DNA from: JBDRNO01 sp043811005
Lineage (GTDB): Bacteria; Bacteroidota; Bacteroidia; NORP154
Reading direction: 5' to 3'
DNA: 22,325 nucleotides
NCBI GenBank assembly: GCA_043811005.1
Contig: JBDRNO010000298.1
Span: forward strand, 1 to 22,325
In this document: positions 1-6,509 of the stretch, in pieces
How the letters are laid out: every line of letters starts with the position of its first letter
How positions within the stretch are numbered: the stretch's first letter is position 1
Notes under the pieces: model-generated
Database searches by the model: none
Seen by the model: the letters and a program-made list of their open reading frames with translations, nothing else
What the model was told of the DNA's origin: nothing
Made by a program: the position numbers and the translations under genes

Positions 1-1613
1 AGTATTTGTCCTTCCAGATTGCCGGAAATAGCTGTATCAAGTGGTATGTTCTCTATTATTGCAATAGCAATATTGAGGTCAGCAATGGCTTGCTGTACTT
101 TGGGGTCGTTAGATGGAAATAGAGTGTCAGTAGCAAAAACATAGTTGCTAACTGAGCCAATTGCCCCTGCATTACCAATAGCACTTATGGAATCGTTAGC
201 GATTATACTGCCGCCTGCTAGGAGAGCGAAGGATGAGACGGTGCCGAGGGTTATGTCATTTACAGTAAGCATTTGCTGGCTGTATTTTATTGTAGCAAAA
301 TCAAAATCTGTTCCATTAAAGCTAAGCCCGGCAACATAGACGTTGAGATCATTATCAACGTGTACGTCATACGCTACATCAATATTACTGCCGATGCCGT
401 CATAATTCATTACCCATTCTATTATCCCATCCGAAGTATATTTAATTGTTGTAAAATCCCGTACCGTGCCTGTCTCAAGAGAACCACCCGTAACGTAAAC
501 AGAACCGTTAATATCAAGTACAACGGCATTAGCTTTATCATCACTGTTTGCACTGCCATTATACCGTTGAACCCAATCTAAAGTACCTGAGGTTGAAAAC
601 TTCACAGTAACGTAATCGTTTAAAGAACTCAAACTCTTACTTTCACCTGTTAAATATACTTCTCCGGCAGGATTGACTGCTATGTCGGTTACCAGATCAC
701 GGAGTTGATCAGGGCCATTATAATTTACCGTCCATAATTCAGTACCGCTGTTATCATATTTGATCACTGCATAATCCAAACTGCCATTATCCTTCACCCC
801 TGATACATAAATATTATTTCCGGCATCCAAAGCGATATTACAGGCATCCAAAGAATTTTGCCTATCCGTGCTGGTTTGCGGAATGGGACCGTAATTATAC
901 TGTGCAACCCACTGCTCAACCCCGGATGAATTGTATTTTACAGTATGATGGTTTGCTTGATTTGTTCCGGGTGAAATGCTTATACCTGTAACATACGTAT
1001 TGTCTGCATTATCACATACTATCTCCTTTGCCACATCATCATCACCGCCATTGTATTTTACAGACCATAACTGCGTACCATTGGGATCATATTTAACAGT
1101 AGTATAATCGTGTTTGTCCGTGTTGCCTGCCTTTGTCCAGCCGGTTACATAAATCCCGGATTGACCAATAACCAGGGAATACGCTTCCCCGGTGTCAGCA
1201 TGTATGGCTGCCCATTGCAAAACTCCTGAAGAATCATATTTTAACGTTGTAAACTCTTTGTCGCTACCAAAAGGCCCTATGGCAACCGACCCTGCAATAT
1301 ATGCATTACCTGCACTATCAACTTTAATGTCATTGGCAAAATCCATTTCCGGGAATGCCCCCGGTGTAATATGCTGTACTGCCCATTTAAGTGTGCCGGC
1401 AGGAGTATATTTAAGGGTGGTTATTTTATAGATTCCGGGACTGATTTCGCTGGCACCTGTAACATAGATATTACCTGAAACGTCCATTGCAAAGCCACCG
1501 TCATCGAGGGAGTCAGGGCCGTTAAAAGTCGAGACCCATTCCTCCTGTACTTGTGCAGGACTGCTTATCGCAAACATTGCGAATATTGCTGTGATTTGTA
1601 GTAGTTTTTTCAT
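1..1613 (-). CDS. Secreted SBBP-repeat beta-propeller protein with DUF3494 ice-binding-like domain (3' end outside window)
   Basis: The frame is open from ATG at 1613 to the window edge, giving 537 codons without a stop. Residues 1 to about 20 form a signal peptide (MKKLLQITAIFAMF, ending near SPAQ). Residues 21 to about 450 hold eight repeats of the SBBP/delta-60 type, each with a W preceded by two variable residues, then a YNG-like turn, then DxxGNxYVTG and a TxKY strand; this predicts a beta-propeller. From about residue 453 the sequence changes to LGTVSSFALLAG, GNAGAIGS, then AIADLNIAIAIIENIP and AISGNLEGQ. That pattern matches the N-terminal half of DUF3494, the ice-binding/adhesion domain family (seen in sequence, family known). 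The rest of the domain and any T9SS tail are off the window. The role is inferred to be cell-surface or secreted; ice binding is not shown. The gene stands alone, with about 1 kb of non-coding DNA upstream. Confidence 0.85.
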   Translation of the reverse strand, partial: MKKLLQITAIFAMFAISSPAQVQEEWVSTFNGPDSLDDGGFAMDVSGNIYVTGASEISPGIYKITTLKYTPAGTLKWAVQHITPGAFPEMDFANDIKVDSAGNAYIAGSVAIGPFGSDKEFTTLKYDSSGVLQWAAIHADTGEAYSLVIGQSGIYVTGWTKAGNTDKHDYTTVKYDPNGTQLWSVKYNGGDDDVAKEIVCDNADNTYVTGISISPGTNQANHHTVKYNSSGVEQWVAQYNYGPIPQTSTDRQNSLDACNIALDAGNNIYVSGVKDNGSLDYAVIKYDNSGTELWTVNYNGPDQLRDLVTDIAVNPAGEVYLTGESKSLSSLNDYVTVKFSTSGTLDWVQRYNGSANSDDKANAVVLDINGSVYVTGGSLETGTVRDFTTIKYTSDGIIEWVMNYDGIGSNIDVAYDVHVDNDLNVYVAGLSFNGTDFDFATIKYSQQMLTVNDITLGTVSSFALLAGGSIIANDSISAIGNAGAIGSVSNYVFATDTLFPSNDPKVQQAIADLNIAIAIIENIPLDTAISGNLEGQI

Positions 1614-1821
1614 GATAATAGAGTTTAATATTAATGAATAAAATTAAATGCTAAAGACATTTTAATGCAAATTTTTTTATTTGGTTAATGATTTTTTTAA
1701 TTGTTGTAAAATTAAATTAATAAAAAACACTAAAACAACCATGCAAAAAGTTTGGTAATCTTTTTGAAAAAAAAATGAAGATTGCAAAACGCTGGTAATG
1801 AGACGCTTACAAAGGTCACTA

Positions 1822-1882
1822 CCGTATTTATACGGGTATGCAGAAACCGTATTTTTACGGTAAAAATACCGTATTTATACGG
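1822..1882. promoter_or_regulatory. Three phased near-palindromes CCGTA-N4-TACGG
   Basis: CCGTATTTATACGG occurs at 1822-1835 and 1869-1882, and CCGTATTTTTACGG at 1847-1860. Start-to-start spacings are 25 and 22 bp. Each copy has perfect 5-bp arms around a 4-bp AT-rich centre. Three spaced sites about 210 bp upstream of the SBBP gene look like a dimeric-regulator operator. No regulator gene is adjacent, so the binding protein is unknown. Confidence 0.5.
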
Positions 1883-2057
1883 GTACCTGATTTAATGTGC
1901 TTTAATTTAAACTAAAACCCTTTGTTTATAATGCATACAAGCTATTTACGCAAAAATTCCGTGCATTAGGCATCAATTTTTCAACAATTCTTCAATTTTT
2001 TAAAATTTACTAATTGTCAAAACTTAACAGATCAGATCGAAAGATATGGGAAATTTT

Positions 2058-2174
2058 CATAAAACCACACCTCAATCCGCATCAAAAAGACTCAACACTA
2101 ACCCCCAAAAAACAATATTGTCATCCCGAACGGAGTGAGGGATCTGCCAGCTAACAGTGACGTCCCCGGCAAAA
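2058..2174 (+). repeat. Dispersed intergenic repeat, copy 1
   Basis: The unit runs from CACACCTCAATCCGCAT through ACTAACCCCCAAAA and CAATATTGTCATCC to CTAACAGTGACGTCCCCGGC. Further full or partial copies start near 3796, 3974 and 4771; a fragment with CTCAATCCGCA is at about 8208. It has no coding potential. Confidence 0.75.
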
Positions 2175-2446
2175 TGCTTTTGGATAGGACGGTATAAGTA
2201 GCCGGGAGCGAAGCTATTCAATAGGCTTTTTGGAGGGGGTTGTGGAAAGGGGAAGCGACCTCACCCCTGCCCTCTCCTGCCCACCCCGGCAGTAGCTGAT
2301 CCCGATAGCTATCGGGAGGAGAGGGAGACCCACCTCTCAACACATCACAGCCCCTCCCCCGGCCCCTCTCCGCCAGCTGGCGGAAGAAGGGAGACCCTAC
2401 CTCTCAACACATCATCTGAGCCATCCGCTTGTAATGATTTTCAACG

Positions 2447-2575
2447 AAGTGCTTGTACTGAGTTTTACCGAAGTGCTTGTACTGAGTTTTACCGAGGTGC
2501 TTGTACTGAGTTTTACCGAAGTGCTTGTACTGAGTTTTACCGAGGTGCTTGTGCTGAGTTTTACCGAAGTACTGG
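2447..2575. repeat. 24-bp tandem repeat, five units plus a partial sixth
   Basis: Units begin at 2447, 2471, 2495, 2519 and 2543 with exact 24-bp spacing, and a partial unit begins at 2567. Each unit reads AAGTGCTTGTACTG then AGTTTTACCG. Differences are limited to A/G at unit position 2 and one A/G at the TAC/TGC position. There are no spacers, so it is not CRISPR. The array ends about 30 bp before the leader of the ORF6N gene. Confidence 0.9.
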
Positions 2576-2604
2576 AAAATGGTTTTTTGAAGGGTTGGTA
2601 TTAA

Positions 2605-2627
2605 AACAACTTTTCGTATATTTACGG
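2605..2627 (+). promoter_or_regulatory. Recurrent promoter-like leader (copy 1) of ORF6N gene
   Basis: AACAACTTTTCGTATATTTACGG ends 20 bp before the ATG at 2648. Related copies are at 4272, 4922, 6307, 17927 and 18587. TATATTTA resembles the Bacteroidota -7 box TAnnTTTG, so this is probably a promoter; the transcription start is inferred only. Confidence 0.5.
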
Positions 2628-2647
2628 TTCAATTTTAGATAAATATC

Positions 2648-3124
2648 ATGCCCCAAGACATCACATCACTAATAGCATTGGAAGCAATAATGCTTGATAA
2701 GATGCGGGAGATAAGAGGACAGCGAGTTATGCTGGATATTGACCTTGCCGAACTTTATGAAGTAAACGTTAGTTATTTAAGAAAGCAGGTAACGAGGAAC
2801 ATTGACCGTTTTCCGGAAGACTTTATGTTCCGGTTAACAAAGCAAGAGTTTAAAGAACTTAAATCATACTATCCTCAAGGGAGCAAAAGATTACCTTATG
2901 TATTTACCGAAAAGGGAATATTAATGGCAGGGGGTTTATTGAACAGTAAACGTGCTATAAAAACACATATTCAAATGATCAGCCATTTCACACAATTATA
3001 TTCAAATGCATTATCTCAATATGATATGCGGTTGAAACTTGAACAATTGGAAGAAAGAATGTTCGGTGATGATAAAGAACTAAAATTAATTTTTTCAGCA
3101 TTAAAGGAAATGATGTCAAGATAA
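2648..3124 (+). CDS. ORF6N domain DNA-binding protein
   Basis: 158 residues. Residues about 17-105 match the ORF6N domain: IRGQRVMLDIDLAELYEV, then VTRNIDRFPEDFMFRLT, and LPYVFTEKGILMAGGLLNS. This domain is found in phage antirepressor-like and bacterial chromosomal proteins and is expected to bind DNA (established for the family). The C-terminal 50 residues (MRLKLEQLEERM) are helical and probably form a coiled coil for oligomerisation. The ATG lies just after the leader at 2605-2627. An antitoxin/toxin pair follows after 46 bp, which is typical company in accessory regions. The target is unknown. Confidence 0.85.
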   Translation: MPQDITSLIALEAIMLDKMREIRGQRVMLDIDLAELYEVNVSYLRKQVTRNIDRFPEDFMFRLTKQEFKELKSYYPQGSKRLPYVFTEKGILMAGGLLNSKRAIKTHIQMISHFTQLYSNALSQYDMRLKLEQLEERMFGDDKELKLIFSALKEMMSR

Positions 3125-3170
3125 AAAGCCAAAAAAGTGTTAATTTTGAAAAAAGTTAAACAGTAATAAT

Positions 3171-3416
3171 ATGGACATACAAACAGAAAAACTTAGTCTT
3201 ATAGAGAATCTTACTAAAGTAGAAGATGCTGCAGTGCTTTTACAGATAAGACATATTTTAGGGCTTACTGATGATCCGATAGTTGGCTACGAAATTGATG
3301 GGAAGCCCATTACAAAATCAGAACTTAACCAAAGTCTTAAAGAAGCGAAAAAGCGCTATAAAGCAGGCAGGTATACTACACAAGAAGGTGTAGAAAAAGA
3401 AATAAAAAACTGGTAG
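3171..3416 (+). CDS. Antitoxin of a ParE-type toxin-antitoxin pair
   Basis: 81 residues, with its stop codon directly abutting the ATG of the ParE-like toxin (TAGATG at 3414-3419). The N-terminus (MDIQTEKLSLIENLTKVED, then LLQIRHILG) resembles the antitoxins found with Bacteroidota RelE/ParE toxins. The middle, YEIDGKPITKSELNQSLKEA, and the charged end (YTTQEGVEKEIKNW) fit the toxin-neutralising tail seen in such proteins. The assignment rests mainly on context and these short motifs. By analogy it would bind the toxin and autoregulate the operon. Confidence 0.75.
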   Translation: MDIQTEKLSLIENLTKVEDAAVLLQIRHILGLTDDPIVGYEIDGKPITKSELNQSLKEAKKRYKAGRYTTQEGVEKEIKNW

Positions 3417-3728
3417 ATGAAAAAGTACAGGGTAATTTGGGATGAAAGGGCAATAAAAGAATTCCAGGATATTTACCAATATCTTAGAGATGAAGCAAAA
3501 GTTCCACAAGCAGCCAAACAAGTAAGGGATGAATTATTGAGAGTTGCTCGGGATTTGAACACAATGCCAAAAAAGTTTAAAGTTTACGAATATGCAGATA
3601 AGGGGTTAGGGGATTATCGTTCAGTTGTTAGATGGCATTATCGGATAATTTATGAAGTGCTGAGAGAAGAAGTGCATATTGTAAGAATAATTCATACCAG
3701 CAGGGACCCTGATAGCATTAAGTTATAG
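3417..3728 (+). CDS. ParE/RelE-superfamily toxin
   Basis: 103 residues. It starts YRVIWDERAIKEFQDIYQYL, the first strand and helix of the ParE/RelE fold. It continues with LRVARDLNTMPKKFKVYEYA, then DYRSVVRWHYRIIYEV and VHIVRIIHTSRDP, the conserved final strands. The YRIIYEV and HTSRDP motifs favour the ParE branch (DNA gyrase poison) over RelE mRNA nucleases, but this is family inference. The ATG is immediately after the antitoxin stop, so the two are translationally coupled. Full length and apparently intact. Confidence 0.88.
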   Translation: MKKYRVIWDERAIKEFQDIYQYLRDEAKVPQAAKQVRDELLRVARDLNTMPKKFKVYEYADKGLGDYRSVVRWHYRIIYEVLREEVHIVRIIHTSRDPDSIKL

Positions 3729-3795
3729 ATTTTACCTCCTCACCCTCATTTCCAATCCCTACGTATACCACAACCTTAACATCCAATCCACCAAT

Positions 3796-3910
3796 CATAA
3801 AAGCACACCTCAATCCGCATTAAAAAGTCTCAGCACGAACCCCCAAAAGACACTATTGTCACCCCGCCATGCCCTCCCCTTATGCTTGCGGATGGCGGGG
3901 TTCAGGATGA
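3796..3910 (+). repeat. Dispersed intergenic repeat, copy 2, with hairpin
   Basis: It shares CACACCTCAATCCGCAT and AACCCCCAAAA with copy 1. After TATTGTCA it contains a strong stem, CCCCGCCAT (3862-3870) with ATGGCGGGG (3892-3900), and closes with CAGGATGACAA. Confidence 0.7.
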
Positions 3911-3973
3911 CAACAGTCTTTAACGGACGTTAGTGTTATAATATCTTTTTTAACAGTCTCTGTGGAAGGTATT

Positions 3974-4103
3974 AGTCTCATCACTAACCCCCAAAAAACA
4001 AAATTGTCATCCGCCAGCTGGCGGATCTCCCGGCTAACAGTGACGTCCCCGGCAAAAACCGTTCATTTCCAAATCAAAATAATTAAAACAAAATAACAAC
4101 TTT
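3974..4103 (+). repeat. Dispersed repeat, copy 3 (upstream module of the gene at 4337)
   Basis: It runs from AGTCTCATCACTAACCCCC through the palindromic ATCCGCCAGCTGGCGGAT and TAACAGTGACGTCCCCGGC to TTCATTTCCAAATC and AACAACTTTT. Positions 4034-4103 match 4861-4930 over about 70 bp with only a few differences. Confidence 0.8.
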
Positions 4104-4104
4104 T

Positions 4105-4271
4105 ACTCTGAAAATACATTGCTTATGGTTTGGTTATTAGCATTTGGTACAAACTTATTAAATGCTCATAAACGGTATTAACCTGAGTGAACCCGTATGA
4201 GATCATTATTAATTGTTATGACTATTGATATGTATTTTTATTTCATTTCTAATTTGATAAAATCATGTGGG
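4105..4271. other. 167-bp segment interrupting a repeated leader
   Basis: At 4922 the sequence AACAACTTTTCGTATATTTACC is continuous. In the copy here, AACAACTTTT (to 4104) and TTTCGTATATTTACC (from 4272) are separated by 167 bp. No terminal inverted repeats or coding potential were seen. It may be a small insertion flanked by TTT. Confidence 0.5.
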
Positions 4272-4317
4272 TTTCGTATATTTACCGCTCAACTTGGGAT
4301 GCAATTCTTAACGTTAG
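4272..4317 (+). promoter_or_regulatory. Recurrent promoter-like leader ending in TAACGTTAG (copy 2)
   Basis: TTTCGTATATTTACCGCTC, then AACTTGGGAT and TAACGTTAG (4309-4317), close to the copy at 4922-4974. It precedes the small exported protein by 20 bp. TATATTTA is a candidate -7 element, and the rest would then be a 5' leader. Confidence 0.5.
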
Positions 4318-4336
4318 CCCACATTGATATACCTGG

Positions 4337-4726
4337 ATGAAAAATGGAGTGAAATATAAAATGAGTAAATTTAAGGTAATGAAACTTATAGTAAACATTC
4401 TATTACTCGTTGTATTTTCTCAGGTTATCTATGGACAATCAGAAGTCGATTCAGTTAAAAAAGAATCGAACCTACCTAAGACCGGCAAGCTAATAGGCCT
4501 GGCAGATCCATACTATATTGGTAATTTCAATTACCCGGTTAAGCCTGATGAGCAAATCTCATACTCTTTAAGCACTCGAATGGTGTTATCCCCCGAGTAC
4601 TACTATAATTATGCAGAGAAATATCATGAAACTTCAACCGATGCTGTTGGGCTATTGATTGAAATTGCGGTATACAGTTTTAAATGCACTATAGAACAGA
4701 GGAAGCTGCAGAATTACCAGAAGTAA
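4337..4726 (+). CDS. Small exported protein of unknown function
   Basis: 129 residues if started at 4337. Starts at 4361 or 4379 are equally possible, and 4379 gives a classical signal peptide (MKLIVNILLLVVFSQVIYG, then QS). The mature part has no motif I recognise: a polar start (SEVDSVKKESNLPKTGK), then GLADPYYIGNFNYPVKPDEQ and a Tyr-rich SPEYYYNYAEKYHE. A short hydrophobic helix (VGLLIEIAVYSF) and one Cys lie near the end. It is preceded by the recurrent leader and has no operon partner. The signal peptide supports a real gene; the function is unknown. Confidence 0.6.
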   Translation: MKNGVKYKMSKFKVMKLIVNILLLVVFSQVIYGQSEVDSVKKESNLPKTGKLIGLADPYYIGNFNYPVKPDEQISYSLSTRMVLSPEYYYNYAEKYHETSTDAVGLLIEIAVYSFKCTIEQRKLQNYQK

Positions 4727-4770
4727 ACGATGTGTATTTTGCTTTAAAAACAATGATGGCGCAACGTGTT

Positions 4771-4976
4771 AGCTTCAGCACTAACCCCCAAAACACAATA
4801 TTGTCATCTGCCAGCTGGCGGATCTCCCGCTTGCCTGTCGAAACCCTAGTGTAGGCAGGGATAACAGTGACGTCCCCGGCAAAAAATGTTCATTTCCAAA
4901 TCAAAATAATCAAAACAAAAGAACAACTTTTCGTATATTTACCGCTCAACTTCGGATACAATCCTTAACGTTAGGC
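4771..4976 (+). repeat. Dispersed repeat copy 4 fused to promoter-like leader (copy 3)
   Basis: The same order as upstream of the gene at 4337, but uninterrupted: ACTAACCCCCAAAA, ATATTGTCATC, GCCAGCTGGC, TAACAGTGACGTCCCCGGC (from 4862), TTCATTTCCAAATC, AACAACTTTTCGTATATTTACC (from 4922) and TAACGTTAGGC (4966-4976). An extra palindromic insert (CTTGCCTGTCG to TAGGCAGGG) lies near 4830-4860. The ATG of the next gene follows at 4990. Confidence 0.75.
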
Positions 4977-4989
4977 AAAATTGAGAAAA

Positions 4990-5472
4990 ATGAAGTATCT
5001 GATAAGCATTCTAATAATTTTGAGCAGTATATCTTGTTCTCAAAATAATTCAAGGGATAAGTCTCTGGCAGAACATTCTAACGCCACGTATGACTTTGAC
5101 TGGTTGGTCGGAAGTTGGATACGGACCAATGATGAAGTAGGCAAAAAAACATTTGAGTATTGGACAAAGAAGTCTATTGAGGAATACATAGGATTTGGGT
5201 GTACCATTCAAAACAGTGATACGATCTTCAAAGAGGACTTGAGACTGATTAAGATAAATGAAGATTGGAACTTTGAAGTCACCGGAGTCAATAAAAATCC
5301 TACCCTATTCCTTTTCACAAATCAAACAGAAAACAGCTTTGTATGTGTAAATGAAAATAACGAGTTTCCGAAGAGAATTGAATATTCAGTGGATGACAGT
5401 GTACTCGTAGCAAATATCTCCGACAAGAATACTGAGATCCCATTTTTCTTTGAAAAGCTATTGCCTAAATAA
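4990..5472 (+). CDS. Lipoprotein, DUF6265-like
   Basis: About 160 residues. ATG 4990 is preferred over the TTG at 4981 because it gives a compact lipoprotein signal, MKYLISILIILSSISC, with Cys16 as lipidation site. The mature protein starts DFDWLVGSW (residues about 35-43) and continues with FEYWTKKSIEEYIGFG, SDTIFKEDLRLIKIN, and FPKRIEYS. This is the pattern of the DUF6265 family of Bacteroidota, small periplasmic lipocalin-like proteins of unknown role (family recognised by motif, not searched). It is likely attached to the outer membrane, facing the periplasm. The gene sits between GTTAGGC (4970-4976) and GCCTAAC (5489-5495), a cassette-like arrangement. Confidence 0.8.
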   Translation: MKYLISILIILSSISCSQNNSRDKSLAEHSNATYDFDWLVGSWIRTNDEVGKKTFEYWTKKSIEEYIGFGCTIQNSDTIFKEDLRLIKINEDWNFEVTGVNKNPTLFLFTNQTENSFVCVNENNEFPKRIEYSVDDSVLVANISDKNTEIPFFFEKLLPK

Positions 5473-5488
5473 AAGAATGCAATACTTT

Positions 5489-5541
5489 GCCTAACACGCT
5501 TCAAAGGTAATTTGCTCGCTATCACTGCGCAACTACCTTTG
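5489..5541 (+). repeat. attC-like half site: GCCTAAC plus imperfect hairpin
   Basis: GCCTAACACG (from 5489) is followed by CAAAGGTA (5502-5509), TTTGCTCGC, a short loop, GCGCAAC and TACCTTTG (5534-5541). The stem pairs with small bulges, as in integron attC sites. The matching GTTAGGC right-hand box is missing, so at most this is a damaged attC. A rho-independent terminator is the simpler alternative. Confidence 0.35.
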
Positions 5542-5552
5542 CAGCATCCATT

Positions 5553-5592
5553 AACCCTTTCAGGCTTCCACCCTCTCCAAGGGTTTTATTTT
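5553..5592 (+). terminator. Terminator-like stem AACCCTT/AAGGGTT
   Basis: AACCCTT (5553-5559) pairs with AAGGGTT (5579-5585) across a 19-nt loop, followed by TTATTTT. A related block (loop with TCAGACCTCCAACCTCT, then GGGTTTTTATTT and CATTCAGCT) is at 7062-7127. It could terminate the DUF6265-like gene. Confidence 0.45.
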
Positions 5593-5613
5593 AATCTATT
5601 ATACATTCAGCTC

Positions 5614-5650
5614 AATACAAAGTCCATTCGATTCATTATCTTTGTGGTGT
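5614..5650 (+). promoter_or_regulatory. 37-bp duplicated promoter-like element (copy 1)
   Basis: It contains AATACAAAGTCCATT, then GATTCATTATCTTTG, with a perfect TAnnTTTG box (TATCTTTG, 5637-5644). A copy at 6404-6440 differs at 2 of 37 positions. Both lie upstream of cold-shock-domain genes, about 120 and 70 bp before the start codons. Confidence 0.6.
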
Positions 5651-5730
5651 GAGTAATATTTGGGGGCTAATCTAAAGGTTATGTTCAAGAAAAAATTTTC
5701 AGAAATAAAACTTATTAAATAAAATAACAC

Positions 5731-5738
5731 TATCTTTG
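5731..5738 (+). promoter_or_regulatory. -7 box of the cold-shock gene
   Basis: TATCTTTG matches the Bacteroidota TAnnTTTG -7 consensus, 29 bp before the ATG at 5768. A clear -33 TTTG is not obvious. Confidence 0.55.
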
Positions 5739-5767
5739 CGTTTAATATTAATTTATAACTTGTAACA

Positions 5768-5959
5768 ATGAAAAAAGGAACAGTGAAATTCTTCAATAAT
5801 GCTAAAGGATTTGGATTCATCACTCCAGATGACGGTGGTAAAGATGTATTTGTCCATAAAAATGATTTAACAGATGAAATAGGTGAAGGTGATAAAGTAA
5901 GCTATGATGTGGTGGAAGGTCAAAAAGGATTGAACGCAGTAGATGTCAAAGTAATTTAA
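5768..5959 (+). CDS. Cold-shock protein (CspA family)
   Basis: 63 residues, a single cold-shock domain. It starts KKGTVKFFNNAKGFGFI, with RNP1 KGFGFI at residues 13-18 and RNP2 VFVH at 27-30. The end GLNAVDVKVI is the usual final strand. The family binds single-stranded RNA and DNA and acts as an RNA chaperone. It is slightly shorter than the roughly 70-residue E. coli proteins, as is common in Bacteroidota. The gene is monocistronic, between TATCTTTG promoter boxes and a hairpin terminator. A second cold-shock-domain gene lies at 6510 and shares a duplicated upstream element. Confidence 0.95.
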   Translation: MKKGTVKFFNNAKGFGFITPDDGGKDVFVHKNDLTDEIGEGDKVSYDVVEGQKGLNAVDVKVI

Positions 5960-5993
5960 TATTTACTCTTTATCTTTTCTTACATTGGAAAAG

Positions 5994-6018
5994 CCTGTCT
6001 TAGTTGATAGGTTTTTTT
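5994..6018 (+). terminator. Rho-independent terminator of the cold-shock gene
   Basis: CCTGTC (5994-5999), loop TTAGTT, GATAGG (6006-6011), then seven T. The 6-bp stem has one G-T pair and lies 35 bp after the stop codon. Confidence 0.75.
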
Positions 6019-6306
6019 AATTTGTTTACTTTACTATTATCTTTTTTTTGATAGTACAACCTTCGGTTATCAATTGCAGGGGGTAAACACATTTTGCATA
6101 ATTGCCAACATCAATTGGCTTGTGGTACGCCCCTATATATTGGTTTGGATTTTATTCATATATTATCTGACCAATTACATTTAGCAATTTTATCTCTAAA
6201 TCTCCTAGCTTTGAAATTTCCCTACCCGGGTTATCTCTTCCCGCTTTTTCTGCCAGCCTTTGTCCGCCTACTGGCTGATGGCAGACCACCTCGACTTTCT
6301 TGTTAA

Positions 6307-6330
6307 AATAACTTTTCGTACTTTTACGGC
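6307..6330 (+). promoter_or_regulatory. Recurrent promoter-like leader (copy 4)
   Basis: AATAACTTTTCGTACTTTTACGGC, a diverged copy without the TAACGTTAG end. It is about 180 bp upstream of the second cold-shock-domain gene. Confidence 0.4.
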
Positions 6331-6403
6331 ATGGATTCGGATAGTATACTTTTCGATATATAAAATTTATAAATTATAAAAGAAAACAAATGAAAAAGAC
6401 ATT

Positions 6404-6440
6404 AATACAAAGTCCATTAGATTCATTATCTTTGAGGTGT
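6404..6440 (+). promoter_or_regulatory. 37-bp duplicated promoter-like element (copy 2)
   Basis: 35 of 37 positions equal the copy at 5614-5650, including TATCTTTG at 6427-6434. The start codon of the basic-tail cold-shock protein is 75 bp downstream. It probably drives that gene. Confidence 0.6.
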
Positions 6441-6509
6441 TAACATAAGTGATATCAAGGACATTAATGTGCTTTAGCCCTATGTTGGCAAACATTTAAA
6501 TAAAAAAAA

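Larger units (their letters stand above)
1614..2647. other. Long intergenic region with operator-like sites and repeats
   Basis: No convincing gene was found between the SBBP gene (leftward) and the ORF6N gene (rightward). The region holds the phased CCGTA-N4-TACGG sites, a copy of the AACCCCCAAAA/TTGTCATCC dispersed repeat, a GC-rich stretch (about 2220-2400), a 24-bp tandem repeat and a promoter-like leader. In the GC-rich stretch ACCTCTCAACACATCA is present twice (about 2332 and 2399) and there is a perfect 18-bp palindrome TCCCGATAGCTATCGGGA at 2300-2317. The mix suggests an insertion hot spot between divergent genes. Confidence 0.7.
3729..4336. other. Intergenic region between toxin gene and small exported protein
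   Basis: No gene seen. It holds two copies of the dispersed repeat (3796-3910 and 3974-4103), a hairpin with perfect 9-bp arms CCCCGCCAT/ATGGCGGGG (3862-3870/3892-3900), the palindrome ATCCGCCAGCTGGCGGAT near 4010, an unexplained AT-rich segment at 4105-4271, and the promoter-like leader at 4272-4317. Confidence 0.7.
6019..6509. other. Intergenic region between the two cold-shock-domain genes
   Basis: No supported gene; an open frame at 6094-6306 lacks a standard start and any protein-like character. It holds an inverted repeat TCTGCCA/TGGCAGA (6249-6255/6279-6285), a copy of the promoter-like leader (6307-6330), a 17-codon ORF at 6390-6443 (MKKTLIQSPLDSLSLRC) and the second duplicated promoter element at 6404-6440, which overlaps that small ORF. 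Confidence 0.6.

Noticed and set aside
2447..2575. CRISPR-like repeat array
   Set aside because: Units are directly joined with a 24-bp period and no spacers; no cas genes nearby.
2648..3728. ORF6N gene plus toxin-antitoxin pair as a prophage or defence island
   Set aside because: No integrase, structural phage genes or further defence genes are present; three genes alone do not support an island.
6094..6306. Open frame of 70 codons
   Set aside because: It starts with TTG, overlaps an inverted repeat and a leader element, and the translation has no protein-family character.
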